A stretch of 64,000 nt of DNA from Owenia fusiformis (GCA_903813345.2 CAIIXF020000008.1:5219341-5283340), one strand, 5' to 3'; positions 22,007 through 37,000 are shown, counted from the first letter of the stretch. The notes: generated from the letters alone by a model not told the origin. Numbers and translations are program-made.

Positions 22007-25000
22007 ATGATGCATGAGGCAGTAGAGAGTCTACAGACTGCAATTAAAAGTAACAGAACAGACATAGTTCGCTCAATTCTGTCTGCTTATGAGAGAGGTA
22101 CATGTAAGAATTTCCCTGATTTTCAGATTGTTTACAATTTGTTGACTTTGCAGTTCCACTATTCATTTACAGATCTATTATTCTATCCTAATAAGAAGAG
22201 GATTAGAGCAAGCATGCATTGTACATGTAAACTGGCCTTATCGACATTCGTAAATTGTCTTATCATACATGTACACATGTATGTACTTATTCCCTTTAGT
22301 ATTTTACTGAAGTTCTCATGCCTCTCATCTACTCATCTTATGTGCCACACCCACTTTCTATATAGACTACATTAACATTTTTATTTGTGATGACAGGCAT
22401 TCTGTACATGTATCAGAGAATAGAAGGATAATCCCTTCAGCAATAATCATAGACTATTGCTAAATATTTTTCTGTAATCCAACTTTTTTGTGGATGACGG
22501 CTGGCGTTCAGTGATTGTAATGGTTTCTTACAACTTCCAATAAGGGGCTGGGTCAATGTCCGTTAAAAAACGTAATTAATTACGTTAGGGTGTGGGCAAA
22601 GCTCCATTTAATTAGGTGATGGACATTGATTCTGCAATGGTATGGTCATTAATATGCAAAAGCTATGCAAGAGAATTTGATATATGTTGTTTATAGCAGT
22701 ACCAGATATTGTATGCTGGGCTTGTACTTGTACACTACATCCAAATCATCATTTTGACTTGTTTATACTGCGCGTGAAGTTTATACTGCACATGAATCAA
22801 CAATCAACATTCTGACTTTTGTTAGAAGGGGAAGGGGGGTTTGGACTTAAAGTAAATTAATTACTTTTTTGACAGACATTGAAATATTGACCTGACCGTT
22901 AACTTAAATTCTGTTTAGACTGGCTTCAAATTTGTTACTACATCAACATGATTAATGGGTTCCAACACATTCTGCCAATATCTGTTACCATAGCAACAAA
23001 TAAGTGGACTTGTAACATTTTGTAAACATTTGCAATAATTTAAGAAGTACATGTACATTGTAGTGTTCACATGGACATTGACATTCTGACATATTTTGGC
23101 AGTTTTATCTATCATGGCAATGAATATATGTTGCTATGGAAATAGATTTTTTTAACTGTTGGGGATGCTCAATATATTTGGTTCTGTAACTAATGTTTTT
23201 ATACTTTTGTAACCATTTAAAGGTGCAACAATTAGTGCAGAGGGGCCATTCAACAATCATGGACCAGTATATTTAAGTTTGGATATTTCAATAAGACTTA
23301 AATCTATTTTTATTATCTACAAAGAAACCCCCTAGATGAACATTATTTCAGCTGATATTCCTCTTGAAACATGGTTGATCTTAAAAATATAAAAGTGGAT
23401 TTACCCTTTTTGAAGTTTTGAACTGAATTACACTTCTTATGCTGAAATTGATAGTTTATCCATACATGTCAAAGAAGATGTTAAGCCAACTGTTGCCTTG
23501 ATAGCTCAGACAAACTAAAAATTTTCCTGGTTTCAAATGCCTTGTCTGACTTTAATTCTTTTTCTGTTTTAAGGTGAGATTGAGGAAGCAGAAGGTGTTA
23601 CCTTGCATCATGTTTTAAACTTTGTTGATGAGGAAGAAGGGACTCTCTTGCACTTAGCAACAAAGGTTGGTTCAATTACTCATAGATGATTTTGCTCTAA
23701 ATTATAATCTGGCTACAAACCTCTGTACCTAACTACAGACCTGGGGTGTTACAAGGGCGTGTAGCTAGACTACACGTAGTGATAAAAGAATTGAAAGATC
23801 CTGTTTTAGTGCAAGAGTTTGGATACTTCTGTGACATAGATGAAATGAAACTTGTTCGAAAATACATGGGTTATTTCAAAACACCAATACAACTCCCATT
23901 AAAATATCAGGTTACATCCACACTTCAACATGGTACAGAAAGTCAGAATAAGTAAGTTTAATTAACAGCATTGCTTAATACTTGATTTTGATTGGCTAAG
24001 CTTAAGGGCTTTTAAATTTGAAAAATGTTATTTCCGTTTTTAAATGTCTTATCACAACCTAACAAAAGGATGAAGTTAAAATCTAACTGCAGAATAGGAA
24101 CATCAAAACATTGAAAGATACACATAACATTTTCTTAATCAATATGAAATTTGAGAAAATTGACAAGCTTTGTGAAAATATCAAAAATCCAGTTATATTG
24201 GCTGCTCCATTAGTCTGCCTCCTATTTATACCCCATTTCTTGGATTGAGAATCATCTCCTTCTAAGGGCTGTGTGAAGGTTGAAATTTTATAATCCCAAT
24301 GCAACAATATCTCAAGTATAACTGAAAAGACTAATTGATCACTTTGTATCTTCAGTTGGACCAGCCTGATACAATTCGAACTTTGCTGTCATCAGGCTCT
24401 GATCCTGGGATCCATGACGAGGCTGGAAAGACCCCTTTTGATTGTGCAACAAGTGCCAAGGTACAAGGGGTCTTCAATGAGGAGCTGCTTCAGTCAATTG
24501 CTACATCTAAGTAAGTTGTCATGTTGCAATTCAATTACATGTACAGGGTGTCAAAAAACAACGGCACCCCCCTCTACAGCAAAATGTACTTAATGTTACA
24601 TAGTGTGTCATATCCCATTTTAAAGACAATTTAATTCTGGATCTGAGAAATTTCAGCTTTGTACGATATAATTTTACAGATTTACAGCCGATTGTTAGGA
24701 GGTGATACGGCCACCACTTGCTGCTCGAAAAGCATTGCGTAATCCTTGAAGCATTTTCCGCATATTCTTCAGAAGTACATCCTTACTGTGTCCATTTTCA
24801 AGAGGCCTCCTATCCATCAGTTTTCCTACCCTGTCTTTCACAATTGAACATATATGCTCAGGGTAGTTGAGATCTGGGCTATTTTCTACATATTAATATT
24901 TTCCAAGATTTGACCTTAAACCAGGAACAAAGTAGCAAACAAAGTACTGAAGTAGCAAACTTCGAAACAATGTAACTTTTTTAGTTTAAAGTTTTATCAA

Positions 25001-28000
25001 ATGAAATTTGATGAGTAACTCCAGAATTAAATTATCTTTCAAATGAGATATGACACGCCATGTAACATTAAGGAGTTTTTGCTGTGGAGGGGGGTGCCAT
25101 TGTTTTTTGACACCCTGTATATGTTGGAAAAGCACCATTAGAAATCCCCATTTGGTTTGATGGAGAACTATTACTTACATGTATACTATAACTAATTTAG
25201 CACCTATTTTATTTTTACCAACTTGGCAAATATGGCCAAAATGTTGAATAAATAGCTGAGAATTTGTTCTTTACCTACCATGTATACACCTTTTCTTCCA
25301 GTGTAGGGCGTGTTTGTCAACTGGTAGCAGCAGGTGTTGATGTTAACCTCTGCGACACACCCAAGAGTAGGAATACGCCACTTCACTGGGCAGCGTCATA
25401 TGGCAACAAAGAAGTAGTCCAATGCTTATGTGGTATGATATAAATAAAAGATCGTGTTATCCAATTCTTACATTATGTGTCACAATAATACACACTTACA
25501 TGATTTCAAATTAGAAAATCAATTTATTATGAGTCATCTTAACACACACTACTATACCTTGCATTAGGTGTTCATGAGCAACCCATTTGGCTTATTCGTA
25601 ATGATTATGTATTTGTTTTTATTTGTCTGTTCCTTATGAATGGTTTATCGGTTGAAAATTAGATGCTAGTAAGGCACTTTCAAAAATATATTAAACAATT
25701 CAATTAGACAAACAAAGTATCTTATGCATTTCTAGGTGTTAGGTATAGTAGTGTGTAACACTATCAAGGGTTGGATCATTGAAAACATATATCAATGGGG
25801 GAGGGGTCAATACATTGTATGTTTGTTGGACTTGCAGGCATCTAATTTCTTATATACTCTACCAGTTTTGTTTTCTTTTAGCCAGGAATGCAGATCCAAA
25901 TGCTGTGAACTCTTACGGAGCCACACCCCTACATGATGCCATAATGCGAGGGGACGTGGACATAGTGGAGGAAATCCTACTCTCAGGTGCAGATATACAT
26001 AAAAAGGCTACATCAGGGTAAGACCTCTGGAATAACTGCAGCTGTCAAAATTCTTTTATGAAAATCTAATTTCTTTTAAAAGTTGTTGGAAATTAGAAGC
26101 ATATTGAAAGGAATAAATCTATTTCGGAAAATAATTTATTGTTTAGTTTATGTTATATTTTGATTCCAAAAATTGAAAAAATATGAATAAATTTACAGGA
26201 AATTCTCAAATAAAAGTCCTTCAGACTTGGCATTTGGTAACTCAGAACTGGTAAAGGTGCTTGAAAAGGTGCAGCCCACAAAGGCAGCATCAAGTCAACA
26301 AGTAAACGGTGCAAATGGTGACTCTGAAACATCTGGAGCTGATTTTGGTAAGTAGAATATGATAACCCTAACGCCTGGTTTGGATTTGAATCTCTATTAT
26401 AAATACCAACTCTTCCTGAAGAAATCTGACTAATGTGTGTGTAAATTTTTTTTATTGCACTTGAGAAGTGCTTTTTGTTGTATGTGAGGACTGAGGACAG
26501 ATATGAATATCATCCAGAATCAATATAAATATGAGGTTAAAAATTCTATCACTCATAGATTATAGGTTCTGCCATTTATGAGTAATATTACATTGATTTT
26601 AAGGTTGAACCACCACATTGAATGCTCTTTGCAGCTGGTGCCAATGGACTATTTCCTGTTAATATTTTTGCACAATCATGTATTTTTTTCAATACAGAAA
26701 TAGTACACATTTCTTTTGTATATTGACTTGGTCTGTTTTATTTACAGACCTCAGGACTCCAATCAGACGGCAAAGTAGCAGGGCTTCTATAGAATCAGGC
26801 AAAGATCTCAACAATGGGCATCTGGGCTCATCATTTATAGCACAGTCATCTTCTGAAAAGGTAAAAGTTTCAACAATATTAACTCATATGAGCCTGGACT
26901 GTATTCAGTGGAATAGCACTTATGTCTTCTATTTTACCAATTTGACTTCATCTGACTGACTGCTTACTAAGGCTAATAATGGCTAACATTATCCAAGAAG
27001 TATGTTGGGGATTGTTTAGTTGAAAATATAGAATATGAAATTTTTTATGAAATCAAACAGCAAATGAATTGTACAGGTTCATGATACACACATATGGAAT
27101 ATTGGATATTGTTTCGAATAAGCTGGGCACACCCGAACATGTATAATACATGTACTACTGTACACCTACAGGAGATAAGCCTGATCATTTTATTCCTATC
27201 TGCCTACCTAGATGACCCACATTTTTATCCATTTATCACCACAATCCCATATCTTTTACAACTCTGAAAAGCAAATCCTCAGATTTTATAATTATTGATA
27301 AAAAATTTTGTTTACATTAAGGGTATCTATGTTACAAAGGTAACTTGTATTTCAGTTGGATGTCTTGATGTCTAATAGTTGCATCTCTACCCCTCCGTCA
27401 CCCCTAGTAACAGACAGCAGGCTCCACCTGGTGTGGCCCCGGCCTAAGAAAATAATCCAAATTGAAGCGCCATGTTTCAAATGCCTCAAAGTCCTTAATG
27501 TTTCTGTACTCAGCAGTGAAAATAAAGGTATGGTTATTTGAGGGTTCAGTGTTATAACATATTGTAGCAAATCGACTGAATGAAGAATGTTTTCATTCAA
27601 AAGGACTGTTTTATCTGTCTCTTTAAACATGCATGGGGAAAAGATTTATCTATCTTGTTTATTTCAGAACACTATCATCAAATATGTGACCTTTGGGAGG
27701 TTCATAAAAATTATCTAGTGACTAAAGGCCTCACATTGAATGTTGAATTCACTTCGGGACTACAATCCATGAATCAAGAGCTATCTATAACTTGCCAAGT
27801 GAACCAAAGATTGTTTAAATCATCTGAAAGCTATACTGTATCAGTCAGACAAAATATGGTAAGTTTTTAACAGTAAAAGTTAAAAAACAGTATTAACTAT
27901 CAACGTTTTTACCCTTAAGCCAGCTAGAGATATCCATGATTTACCCCCAAATCTTGCTTATCTTTAAATATCAACAGTACATACCTGTAACCCATTTCAG

Positions 28001-31000
28001 GTGCGACTGCTGGCCAGTGATATGTCTTGTATGCTATATGCCATCAATACAAACATTACATACCATTAACCCATTTCAGGTGCGACTGCTGGCCAGTGAT
28101 ATGTCTGGTATGTTATATGCCATCAATACAAACATTGCATACCATTAACCCATTTCAGGTGCGACTGCTGGCCAGTGATATGTCTGGTATGTTATATGCC
28201 ATCAATACAAACATAGCATACCATTAACCCATTTCAGGTGCGACTGCTGGCCAGTGATATGTCTGGTATGCTATATGCCATCAATACAAACATTACATAC
28301 CATTAACCCATTTCAGGTGCGACTGCTGGCCAGTGATATGTCTGGTATGTAATATGCCATCAATACAAACATTACATACCATTAACCCATTTCAGGTGCG
28401 ACTGCTGGCCAGTGATATGTCTGGTATGTTATATGCCATCAATACATTCATTACATACCATTAACCCATTTCAGATGCGACTGCTGGCCAATGATATGTC
28501 TGGTATGTTATATGCCATCAATACAAACATTACATACCATTAACCCATTTCAGGTGCGACTGCTGGCCTGTGATATGTCTGGTATGCTATATGCCATCAA
28601 TACAAACATTACATACCATTAACCCATTTCAGGTGCGACTGCTGGCCAGTGATATGTCTGGTATGTTATATGTCATCAATACAAACATAGCATACCATTA
28701 ACCCATTTCAGGTGCGACTGCTGGCCAGTGATATGTCTGGTATGTTATATGCCATCAATACAAACATTACATACCATTAACCCATTTCAGGTGCGACTGC
28801 TGGCCAGTGATATGTCTGGTATGTTATATGCCATCAATACAAACATTACATACCATTAACCCATTTCAGGTGCGACTGCTGGCCAGTGATATGTCTGGTA
28901 TGTTATATGCCATCAATACAAACATTACATACCATTAACCCATTTCAAGTGCGACTGCTGGCCAGTGATATGTCTGGTATGTTATATGCCATCAATACAA
29001 ACATTACATACCATTAACCCATTTCAGGTGCGACTGCTGGCCAGTGATATGTCTGGTATGTTATATGCCATCAATACAAACATTACATACCATTAACCCA
29101 TTTCAGGTGCGACTGCTGGCCAGTGATATGTCTGGTATGTTATATGCCATCAATACAAACATAGCATACCATTAACCCATTTCAGGTGCGACTGCTGGCC
29201 AGTGATATGTCTGGTAATGTTATATGCCATCAATACAAACATTACATACCATTAACCCATTTCAAGTGCGACTGCTGGCCAGTGATATGTCTGGTATGTT
29301 ATATGCCATCAATACAAACATTACATACCATTAACCCATTTCAGGTGCGACTGCTGGCCAGTGATATGTCTGGTATGTTATATGCCATCAATACAAACAT
29401 TACATACCATTAACCCATTTCAAGTGCGACTGCTGGCCAGTGATATGTCTGGTATGCTATATGCCATCAATACAAACATAGCATACCATTAACCCATTTC
29501 AGGTGCGACTGCTGGCCAGTGATATGTCTGGTATGTTATATGCCATCAATACAAACATTACATACCATTAACCCATTTCAGGTGCGACTGCTGGCCAGTG
29601 ATATGTCTGGTATGTTATATGCCATCAATACAAACATTACATACCATTAACCTATTTCAGGTGCGACTGCTGGCCAGTGATATGTCTGGTATGTTATATG
29701 CCATCAATACAAACATTACATACCATTAACCCATTTCAGGTGCAACTGCTGGCCAGTGATATGTCTGGTATGTTATATGCCATCAATACATTCATTACAT
29801 ACCATAAACCCATTTCAGGTGCGACTGCTGGCCAGTGATATGTCTGGTATGTTATATGCAATCAATACATTCATAGCATACCATTAACCCATTTCAGGTG
29901 CGACTGCTGGCCAGTGATATGTCTGGTATGTTATATGCCATCAATACAAACATTACATACCATAAACCCATTTCAGGTGCGACTGCTGGCCAGTGATATG
30001 TCTGGTATGTTATATGCCATCAATACAAACATTACATACCATTAACCCATTTCAGGTGCGACTGCTGGCCAGTGATATGTCTGGTATGCTATATGCCATC
30101 AATACAAACATTACATACCATTAACCCATTTCAGGTGCGACTGCTGGCCAGTGATATGTCTGGTATGTTATATGCCATCAATACAAACATTGCATACCAT
30201 TAACCCATTTCAGGTGCGACTGCTGGCCAGTGATATGTCTGGTATGTTATATGCCATCAATACAAACATTGCATACCATTAACCCATTTCAGGTGCGACT
30301 GCTGGCCAGTGATATGTCTTGTATGCTATATGCCATCAATACAAACATTACATACCATTAACCCATTTCAGGTGCGACTGCTGGCCAGTGATATGTCTGG
30401 TATGTTATATGCCATCAATACAAACATTGCATACCATTAACCCATTTCAGGTGCGACTGCTGGCCAGTGATATGTCTGGTATGTTATATGCCATCAATAC
30501 AAACATAGCATACCATTAACCCATTTCAGGTGCGACTGCTGGCCAGTGATATGTCTGGTATGCTATATGCCATCAATACAAACATTACATACCATTAACC
30601 CATTTCAGGTGCAACTGCTGGCCAGTGATATGTCTGGTATGTTATATGCCATCAATACAAACATTACATACTATTAACCCATTTTAGGTGCGACTGCTGG
30701 CCAGTGATATGTCTGGTATGTTATATGCCATCAATACAAACATTACATACCATTAACCCATTTCAGGTGCGACTGCTGGCCAGTGATATGTCTGGTATGC
30801 TATATGCCATCAATACAAACATTACATACCATTAACCCATTTCAGGTGCGACTGCTGGCCTGTGATATGTCTGGTATGTTATATGTCATCAATACAAACA
30901 TTACATACCATTAACCCATTTCAGGTATGACTGCTGGCCAGTGATATGTCTGGTATGTTATATGCCATCAATACAAACATTACATACCATTAACCCATTT

Positions 31001-34000
31001 CAGGTGCGACTGCTGGCCAGTGATATGTCTGGTATGTTATATGCCATCAATACAAACATTACATACCATTAACCCATTTCAGGTGCAACTGCTGGCCAGT
31101 GATATGTCTGGTATGTTATATGCCATCAATACAAACATTACAAACCATTAACCCATTTCAGGTGCGACTGCTGGCCAGTGATATGTCTGGTATGCTATAT
31201 GCCATCAATACAAACATTACATACCATTAACCCATTTCAGGTGCGACTGCTGGCCAGTGATATGTCTGGTATGTTATATGCCATCAATACAAACATTACA
31301 TACCATTAACCCATTTCAGGTGCAACTGCTGGCCAGTGATATGTCTTGTATGCTATATGCCATCAATACAAACATTACATACCATTAACCCATTTCAGGT
31401 GCGACTGCTGGCCAGTGATATGTCTGGTATGTTATATGTCATCAATACAAACATAACATACCATTAACCCATTTCAGGTGCGACTGCTGGCCAGTGATAT
31501 GCCTGGTATGTTATATGCCATCAATACAAACATTACATACCATTAACCCATTTCAGGTGCGACTGCTGGCCAGTGATATGTCTGGTATGTTATATGCCAT
31601 CAATACAAACATTACATACCATTAACCCATTTCAGGTGCGACTGCTGGCCAGTGATATGTCTGGTATGCTATATGCCATCAATACAAACATTACATACCA
31701 TTAACCCATTTCAGGTGCGACTGCTGGCCAGTGATATGTCTGGTATGTTATATGCCATCAATACAAACATTACATACCATTAACCCATTTCAGGTGCGAC
31801 TGCTGGCCAGTGATATGTCTGGTATGTTATATGCCATCAATACAAACATTACATACCATTAACCCATTTCAGGTGCGACTGCTGGCCAGTGATATGTCTG
31901 GTATGCTATATGCCATCAATACAAACATTACATACCATTAACCCATTTCAGGTGCGACTGCTGGCCAGTGATATGTCTGGTATGTTATATGCCATCAATA
32001 CATTCATTACATACCATTAACCCATTTCAGGTGCGACTGCTGGCCAGTGATATGTCTGGTATGTTATATGCCATCAATACAAACATTACATACCATTAAC
32101 CTATTTCAGGTGCGACTGCTGGCCAGTGATATGTCTGGTATGTTATATGCCATCAATACAAACATTACATACCATTAACCCATTTCAGGTGCGACTGCTG
32201 GCCAGTGATATGTCTGGTATGTTATATGCCATCAATACAAACATTACATACCATTAACCCATTTCAGGTGCGACTGCTGGCCAGTGATATGTCTGGTATG
32301 CTATATGCCATCAATACAAACATTACATACCATTAACCCATTTCAGGTGCGATTGCTGGCCAGTGATATGACTGGTATGTTATATGCCATCAATACATTT
32401 ATACAGCTGATTTCTCTCTGTGATGATGGGGCTTCTGTACCTGCTTTACAGGTGAGAAAAACTTTATAAAGGGACATTTAATGCCTCTGTACCTGCCTTA
32501 CAGATAAGATTATATACTCAAAGATGATTTGCCCTGATCCTGTGTACTTACTCTATTAGTGCTGTCCCTAGGTCTGATTTCAGTGACTGGCTGGGAAAAA
32601 AGGTTTGTTATGTGAAATATGTTTGTACTTGAATGTGAAATTCAAAAAGAATATTTCTGCTTACATGTAGATTATTTTTTCCAGATTAAGGACTGGCCCT
32701 GTTTAAAGGAGCGTAGTGTAAGTTTAGATATGTCAAGGGGCAGGATACCAAAGTTAGATGTGTTGTACAGCTGGGTGGACAGTCTGTCCTATCTCAAAGT
32801 AAACCACATTCATCTCTATACAAGGTTCAAGAAGCCTGTATCCGGACCTAATACCTGGCAGTTCTGTTATAGTAAAAAGTGAGTTTCTAAATGGGAAACT
32901 CATGAGCCAAGGATTTTAAGTAAAAAGTACAAAATCACCAGAGGTGTAATGAGCAGTTTTCATTCAAAAGAGCAGAATGGATTAGCATTGGGTGAAACCA
33001 TTCCATTTTCAGTTTTAAAAGAGGAAAATTGAAGTCACAACTTAATGAAATGACAGAAAGTATTGTTTGGTATTCAGGATAAAAAGAGATCAGAGACAGT
33101 ATCACTAAAGAACTAGCTCTAGTATGTCTCTATAAATTTATGATTTCAGGGAATTATTGGAACTCTCTCGCTATTGCGCTGTACGCTGTGTCTGCCTGAC
33201 CCCTGTGCTGGACATAGACAGTAAGGTGGACTTTCTAGACCTTGGCTCACTTTATGGAACTTTTCAGGAATTTCTCATGTGTTTTGCAAACTCAGGGTGA
33301 GTTTAGTTCTAACATATTATTTTAGAGTACAGTTAAACATCTCTTAATGAACACCTCTCTCCAGTGAACACCTTAGTCTTTTGAACAACTCTTCTTAACA
33401 CATACTCCACTGGACCGCTGACATCTGTATAAAATCACCTCTGTAGTATCCAATGTATGCATTTTATGTAAGTTTAATGTATTTCTGAGCAAATATTATA
33501 TTTTGACATTCATGAAAGTTCAATCTCTGGAATTCAAATTGGCTTTGTATGTAAACATACTTTTACGTTTATTGTTCATTGTGATTTGCTACTCTGTGGA
33601 GTTGCCATTTTTTAGCCTACATGTAGTTCCATTAATAGTTACATCTACAGATTTGTGGAGTGAGTCAATCAAATGCGCACTTACTATTTCAAATATCATT
33701 CAGACATTATTCATATTCTTATGCAGATACTTAAATATAGGACCACGGCTGAGTAGTTTCCTCCTAGATACTTTAGAAGAAGGCACTTTGTGTTTAGAAG
33801 ATGGCCTTAGATTGCTCCCTATATCCAGTACAGATACAGTGAGACTATGTGCCCATGTCTTTCACGACAACCTAGATCTGTTAGAGCTCCTGCCTTCAAA
33901 TGTTGTCCTTATGGAATATGGATTCCAGGTAAATATTGTTATCCATTATGATGGGTTGATAAAGCATCACACGATTGTTATTCTCAATGGCCATGGATTG

Positions 34001-37000
34001 AATATATGTTCAAATCTAACCATTTGTTTGTTTGCAAATTCATAGTGATTTGATCTCTTATTTTTAATGAGCAGGCAAGAATTGGTCATACTTAAATGTT
34101 TTACTGTTATAATTGCAAAGTTGAAAGGAATAGTATGTTTCAGTGTGCATTTATCTGTAATAGTTCAATACCATTAGTGTGAACTTCTTTAACTTCATGA
34201 TTTGTGTCCTATTTCAGGCTTACTATGACTTCCAAAAGTTTGCTAAAGTTTACTCAGAATCAAAGTAAGTGGATGACCAATTTATATTTCAATATTCTTA
34301 TTTTAATTTGATGTAGATTCTCTGTGTTCTGGTTGAAATAAGAAACAGCCCTCTTATTCTCAAATAATTGAATATACTAATACAAGTGGATTAAAACTGA
34401 CTGATGGGTAATATCATTTAAAGTGGGAGTGAAAACAACTGAGTTTAATAAGTAAGCGCCAATATTATTTAACCAAAAGATCACTTTATTCTAGGATGAA
34501 ATCCATAATGTAATCCTAACCATATCATAAGTAAAGATTTAAACAAACAAAAGTCTGAATTTTCAAGAAACTGATGTATAACTACAGCTTTTTCATGTAT
34601 AGTAAAATTCATTTTGTATATTCCTGACCAGATGATTTGTTTATTTCATAAATAATTCCCAGGGACCCATTAAATATGACTAAAAATATTGTTCTTTGAC
34701 CATTATAATATGCTATTGTATTATACATTAGTAATATTTGTTAATTTCAGTGTCTCATTTTGCACATGCCCTGGTACTGCTGCATGGAACAGGTGAGAGC
34801 TTGCAATAAAATACATGTAACTATGTAAAAGCTGGGCTTCAATTTAATTCATTATGCTACACATTATACTTTATGAAAGGAGGTATAATTTCAGAGTGTA
34901 CTTTTGTTATGATAATTGTACTTTAAAGGAGGGGTGGGTATGGTGATATCAGAATTTGCTTGTGAATTATGTAGAGTCTGCAAAATAATGAAGTGTAATC
35001 GAAGAATTCCACACTGTAAATAATGAATTATATAATAGTCTACCATAGTATTAGATGCCACTTTCTCTACTTTTGTCCACAACAAGGTCTTTATTTATCA
35101 GATACAATCAGTTAAGGTCTATGCTCCTTTGGAGGTGGTATATATTTCAGTCTGGCTTTCTATAGAAGGAATATAAAATTCACAAATATTGTGTTTCAGT
35201 GTTCATATGAAACATGGTTCACATATTTTACTTTATAATTGTGTTGCTCTGTGTATAAAACTGAGGCTGAGGATTTAATGCATTGTTTACAGTATTGGAG
35301 GTTGTCCAGAGGCTGCAGTGGCTAACATTTCCAATTCAATTCAAAGTGCAATATCCCATGAAGCTCTGGGAATACTAATCTGTGATTGGTCAGGAATAGG
35401 TCACATGACACATCAACCAATCAGCTGGCCTGGATTCCTGGTGGCTGCAGGACTCTCCTGGAATTCTGATATAAATATTGTAAGATTTGGATGCTTTTAT
35501 TTTGCATGATATAATATTATTAACTATACTACTACAGTGATTTTTTTTTGATAACTTTCGACCCTATTCTAATATACTTTTGATTTTTGCAGTTCTTTAA
35601 TTTCAATATTGCATTTGTAAACAGTGACCTCCCCTGAATTTCTATCAACTCAAATTAAAAAAGTACCACAATTGATCAACATATCCTAATCTTCATAATT
35701 TTGTATTGAGTGAATGTGAATTTTCAACTGGATTCAAGGTAACTTTCAAATTGTCAGCTATTGCTGAACAGTTTCACAATGCTAGAAAGGGATACTACAA
35801 GTATGTACCATACCATATTAAACAAATTCCTTTAATTTTTCAGGATTTCATGCATGCTAATCTCGTGGAGCTGGTGAACAATCATGTGTTCTTTGATCGG
35901 GGATGTGTCAGCGGTCAGGTGGTCATAGAACTAGGAAGAGCAGAGACGTATCTACTGAGGTGCTCTCGTAATCAACCAGGTATGTAAAACATCACAAATA
36001 TATGATAACAACATTCTTATTAATTTATTATTAGTAATATTTGTCCCTTGTTTTTTTTGCATTATACAAGGCATGACAGTTCATTATAATTTCAGATAAA
36101 AATACTTAAATACTCGTAGAGTTGCGTCCCGGAAAGTACATAATTCTGTTTTTGGTTAACCTTGCTAACTTAAGGCTTTATCTGCAATTATTACCGTCCT
36201 CTCAATTGGCCAGTTGAGTTCAATTTCAACCGCAACTTTTTTCTAGATAATGATAGTAGTAATCTACCAGCAGAACAGGGATCAATTTTACACCAACTTC
36301 TAACCCAGCCAGACATGGTGACTCTTGAACATCTTACACCAGAGACATTCCAGGTACGTGAAAAATAAATAATCAATTTATGCTCATACTTAAAGGTGTT
36401 TAACATGAAATGTTTGTTTAATTTCCCTGACTTAATCAATATCATTTAGCACATAGCTTGCTTTCAATTCAATATTGTAATCAGGGATCAGGGATCTTGT
36501 CCCTGGTCTCCCCCATCAATGTTATATCATGTGTATTCAATAATTAGAATTTTTATTGTTTGTTGTACGTGTGTAAATGTAATTTCAGAAAACTATGCGT
36601 CACATCAGGAAGTGTCAAAGTGAACTCAACAAAGCTGACCTACAACATGTACATGATAAACACATTGTGTCTGAATTGCAACTTACTGCTGATCTTATGC
36701 TCTTGGCATGCAGGTACATCTACGATGCTATAGTATTTAGTTAGGTCAGTTACCACATTAAGAGAGCTTGTGGCATGCAGGTACAGCTATGATGCTATAA
36801 TATTTAGTTAGGTCAATTATCTCATAAAGAGAGCTCTTGGTGTGCAGGTACAGCTATGATGCTATAGTATTTAGTTAGGTCAATTATCTCATAAAGAGAG
36901 CTCTTGGTGTGCAAGTACAGCTATGATGCTAAAGTATTTAGTTAGGTCAATTATCTCATTAAGAGAGCTCTTGGCATTCAGGTAAATCTATGATGCTATA

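Noticed and set aside
22098-22106. Alternative donor of exon 1 (cat/gtaaga at 22104)
   Set aside because: It would add 6 nt (two codons) without breaking frame only if exon 2 kept phase 1. The first donor joins cleanly and gives the simpler product, so the second was not used in the model, though it cannot be excluded.
27978-32398. CRISPR-like array
   Set aside because: Units are contiguous with no unique spacers, the setting is a eukaryotic intron, and the unit contains a splice acceptor and coding sequence.
28027-32469. Open frames of about 66 codons repeated through the array, resembling a repeat protein
   Set aside because: They are three-unit read-throughs of the 79 bp repeat in three frames and each ends at the TAA in cattaaccc. 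The coding content belongs to exon 10, of which only the last copy is complete.
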